A stretch of DNA of 64,000 nucleotides from Stramonita haemastoma (lineage: Eukaryota > Mollusca > Gastropoda > Neogastropoda > Muricidae), in NCBI GenBank assembly GCA_030674155.1, contig CM060318.1, positions 80,831,358 to 80,895,357 of the forward strand, written 5' to 3'. The notes under the pieces were generated by a model. The model did no database searches. It saw nothing but the letters and a program-made list of their open reading frames with translations, and was not told the DNA's origin. The position numbers and the translations under genes were made by a program. This document shows, one piece after another, positions 60,990 through 64,000 of this stretch (the stretch's first letter is position 1; each line of letters starts with the position of its first letter).

Positions 60990-61600
60990 AGTGCACAGCA
61001 GCAACAGGACGACTACAGCGCGTAGCAGCAACGGGAGGCATTGTGAAGAAAGCGGCAACAGGAGAACATTGAAGCAGCAAGAAAAGAACATTGACTACAG
61101 TAAGAAAAGGACACCGAGGAAAGAAACAGCAACGAGAGGACATTCGGGAAGACCGCAAGATGACATTCATTCGGGAAGACAGCAAGATGACATTCATTCG
61201 GGAAGACAGCAAGATGACATTCATTCGGGAAGACAGCAAGATGACATTCATTCGGGAAGACTGCAAGATGACATTCATTCGGGAAGACTGCAAGATGACA
61301 TTCATTCGGGAAGACTGCAAGATGACATTCATTCGGGAAGACTGCAAGATGACATTCATTCGGGAAGACGGCAAGATAAGGACATTCGGGAAAACAGCAA
61401 GAGACATTGGGAAGACAGTAAGATGAGACATTGGGAATGAAGCAGCAAGAAAAGGATATTGTAAAGAAACAAAAAACATTGGAAAGAAACGGCAACAAAG
61501 ATATTCAGAAGGAAACGGTGACAAAAAGATTTTGAGAAGGAAGCAAGATCGGGATGCTTTAAAGAAAGCAGCAAGACATTTTCAAGAAGGTAGGTTCGAG
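60990..61600 (+). repeat. 27-bp minisatellite with degenerate flanks
   Basis: The core unit CGGGAAGACAGCAAGATGAC plus ATTCATT starts at 61145 and recurs exactly every 27 bases through 61361 (9 units, differing mainly at AGCAAG/TGCAAG/GGCAAG). Looser units of the same theme (AAGAAAGCGGCAACAGG, GAAAGAAACAGCAACG) extend on both sides. Because 27 is three times nine, all frames stay open. The plus frame 60904-61440 reads GRQQDDIHS repeats. I doubt that it is a gene. Confidence 0.95.
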
Positions 61601-62768
61601 ACATTTCAAATAAGCAACAAATACTTTAAAGAGACATGACTTTAAAGAGATGTGATAATTTTTAGAAGCAGAAACAAAGATCATAAGAGAAAAGATGTTA
61701 CAGGAGCTGAAAAAAATTAACAACTGATGAATAAAACCTTACGATAAGCTTTACATACTAGTATCTTAGTATGGACGGATTAAATAGGATATTGTAGAAA
61801 CAATTTTAAAACCTTTTTCGTACAAAAACTTAGCTGTGCTAGATAAAAGCACAAAACCACAGGAAGGATAAAAAAGGGGAGACTTGTTTTCTAGGCATAA
61901 AAGATCTGAAGCACCCCCAAAAAATAACCAAATAAAGAAGAAAAAATCGACCAAAAAAGAAAAAAACTATAAAAGATGAATTTAAAATGAGTAATACAAT
62001 ACCCCAAAACAGAAAAGTAAAAAAAAAAAATTGTTATAAAGAATGATAAGTTACATAATTGGCTTCCAACAAAAGACTATGCCTTGTTTAAAAGTATATT
62101 TGTATAGTAAAAGAATGATGGGATGCAGTGCTTTTTTTCTTTTAAACATTTTTTAGAGGCGATTAAAAATTTGACGTAAAACTGTTCACACGTGATGTGT
62201 TTGCAACATGTTCTATTGTTGAAAATATCAACTAAAAGAGAGAGCAAAGAAAAGAGGCCCCATTGTGGAAAGGCTTGCTCAAAGTTTTTATTATTGAGTC
62301 TAAAATGTAGACTGTTATTTTTTTTGTCGACTTGTTTCCATCAAGATGGTCACGTTAACGATGAGTTTGCCTTTATCATTTTCTTTTTTTCCCCACACCT
62401 TCGATGCTTTAAATGCAATTGAAATATTTTACAAAGAAAAATAGGTTAAAAGTGAAGAATGTGAAGGAAAACGGAAAGGTGTGCATTTATTTTTTAGGTG
62501 CCCATATTCAGTCACCATTTTAATGTCTGGTTTTTGTTATTGGGTTGAAGAATTTACAAAACGTAGTCTGTATGCAGTATGTTCTAAACATAAAAGATGG
62601 CGTGTAGTCACTAAGATGTACCCTTTTATGTAAAAATGCAACCTGCAGTACAAGGGGATGGGGGAATTACTGTAGAATTGCACCGACTTTTAATGTTGAG
62701 GCTTTGCAAATATATGAGGGTCACCAATGGCATACCTTTGCATGCAAAGTTTACTCTGAATAAGATAA
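61601..62768. other. Unassigned, AT-rich
   Basis: A-rich to about 62050, then ordinary sequence. The part nearest 62769 may be the 3' UTR of an old LINE. No gene is supported. Confidence 0.3.
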
Positions 62769-62802
62769 AGGCACTGATACGGTTTTCGTGGTCAGTAGGG
62801 CT
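62769..62802 (+). mobile_element. LINE 3'-terminal hairpin, degenerate copy
   Basis: AGGCACTGATACGGTTTTCG then TGGTCAGTAGGGCT keeps the layout of the 33-nt hairpin but has lost several pairs. ATCAAAAACATAAAACG follows. Confidence 0.5.
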
Positions 62803-63029
62803 ATCAAAAACATAAAACGAAATGAAATGTAAATTTTACTATGATTGAAAAAAAACCCACCTAGTTTAGGCAGACTGATTTTTTTTAATACTCGAGGAGT
62901 TTGTACAAAAAACCCAGTCCTTGTAAGCAAAAGAGGTACAGAACGTTCATCATTCATCGAGGTGGTGAATAAAGAGCGTATAATCTTTTATGTCGAGTAG
63001 AAACTGAAGGACTTGGAGTGTGGATGGAG

Positions 63030-63720
63030 GTGCACGTATTGTTCAAGAAATGTTTGATAGGAAGCGGTCGTTAAGAAGGAAATAATGGCAGGGGTGTATG
63101 TGTGTATTGTAGGATGTGTGTTTAGAGAAAGGAGTATTGAGGGTGGAATGGAGGTACAAAGGTACTGTAAGGTAAATGTTTACGATGAAGAGTGTTAAAG
63201 AGAAGGATGTAGCAGTGAAAGGTATTGTCGGGTTGATGTTCAAGTAGGAAGAGGTATTGAGAACAAAACACAGAAAAAACTGAAAAATTTGGGTAGTTGT
63301 TAGATGGCAAATGTTAAGGAGAAAGATATAACATGGATTATAGGTATTGTTTGGTAGATGAAAGAAATGAAGTTTTAATGAGTGATGCAGCAAGGAAGAA
63401 TTAAGGTAGTGTAGGCTAGATGGTAAAGAGGAGGATGGAGGAGGTATTTAGGCATTGCAGGGTAGATGTAGGGAGGAAGGTGCTTAAAAGGATGCAGCAT
63501 GGTCGTATTAAGGTATTGTATAATAGATGGTAAAGAGATGGAATGTTTAGGAGAGAAAATTGCATTTCCTCTGTCGGGGGGAAGATAGAATTATTTGAAG
63601 GGTAGGTGTTAGGGAGGAGAAGGTACCATTGAGGGGGGAGGGGTAGAGTATTGTCGGGTAGGTATTTATGAGGGGGTATTGGGGAGGAAAAGGTGCTAGT
63701 TACTATATTCAAGGGGACAG
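63030..63720 (-). repeat. Degenerate ~60-bp minisatellite
   Basis: The plus strand repeats GGTATTGTNGGGTAGATG-like cores followed by purine-rich AAGGAGGAA/GATGCAGCA sequence. Cores lie near 63036, 63104, 63161, 63221, 63292, 63343, 63405, 63451 and 63512, then about 63652, mostly 46-70 bases apart. It is strongly purine-rich on this strand. The two minus-strand frames of about 100 codons are products of this array. Confidence 0.75.
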
Positions 63721-64000
63721 GGACTAAAGGTGTTGTAGAATGTGTTTAAGGGGTGTTAGAAGTGGATAGAATCTGTGTGTACAGCATTAAGAAGTGATAA
63801 TGTTGACAACAAAATTTGGGGGGGGGGGGGGGGTCCAATCTGTTAAGCGATCCATAAAGGTCGACTTGAAATATTCTTAATTTGATGAGGAATTTTGGGT
63901 TAGAGTCCAAGCAGTCCTAGAAATAACTTTGGGACTGTTTTTTTTAAGTTGCGCTACCAGTGTGTCATTGTCCCGCTGAGTTTTCTTGCTTTCAAAGATG
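63721..64000. other. Unassigned with poly(G) run
   Basis: A G run of about 16 bases lies at 63819-63833. The rest shows nothing recognisable. Confidence 0.35.

Noticed and set aside
60904..61440. Repetitive protein of 178 codons with GRQQDDIHS units
   Set aside because: The 27-bp period keeps every frame open on both strands and the flanks show no splice or start context, so I treat it as a minisatellite.

Overview
The window looks like non-coding, repeat-dominated nuclear DNA from an animal. Four things point to a metazoan, most likely a marine invertebrate such as a gastropod mollusc: dense compound microsatellites, tRNA-derived SINEs with AATAAA-type tails, non-LTR retrotransposon (LINE) remnants, and a Penelope-like GIY-YIG fragment. 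The phylum is my inference from the character of the repeats; no host gene here identifies it. I see no prokaryotic operon, CRISPR array, rRNA gene or functional tRNA gene, and no complete host protein gene. Almost all long open frames are translations of simple repeats (poly-S/L, poly-H/T, poly-R/E, poly-C/V).

Layout. 1-10 kb: SINE fragments, a 5'-truncated LINE with a nearly intact reverse-transcriptase frame (minus strand, 4943-6583), and long (GA)n, (CTGT)n, (GAA)n and (ATC)n arrays. 10-32 kb: microsatellites alternating with SINEs of several families, an ~330-bp repeat pair (11.9 and 13.6 kb), a tandem duplication (17.8-18.75 kb), and one exon-like segment (19359-19463). 33-34.4 kb: a coding-like segment carrying about 12 units of a 56-bp minisatellite that breaks its frame. 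34.7-38.7 kb: T-rich, strand-asymmetric blocks. 39-42 kb: a decayed LINE, two SINEs, and a promoter-like CCAAT/TATA/splice-donor cluster (41925-42048). 44-54 kb: two direct copies of a ~3-kb repeat (43992-47040 and 50786-53757). The second copy sits inside a LINE whose RNase H start lies before it and whose C-terminal end and 3' tail lie after it. 54.6-55.1 kb: the C-terminal end of a Penelope-like element with a broken GIY-YIG domain. 56-64 kb: further LINE 3' tails with a shared 33-nt hairpin, and four minisatellites or tandem arrays.

I define four SINE groups. SINE-A and SINE-B have different heads and tails but share a central module with core TTCGGATGAGAC. SINE-C is separate. The fourth joins a tRNA-like A box to a segment resembling the 5S rRNA internal control region. 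None of the coding remnants looks active; most carry frameshifts or stops, and some of these, at homopolymers, could be assembly errors. I found no convincing new multi-gene system. The most notable items are the tRNA/5S chimeric SINE, the nested 3-kb repeat, the 56-bp minisatellite in a coding-like exon, the shared LINE 3' hairpin, and several microsatellites able to fold as long hairpins or cruciforms.
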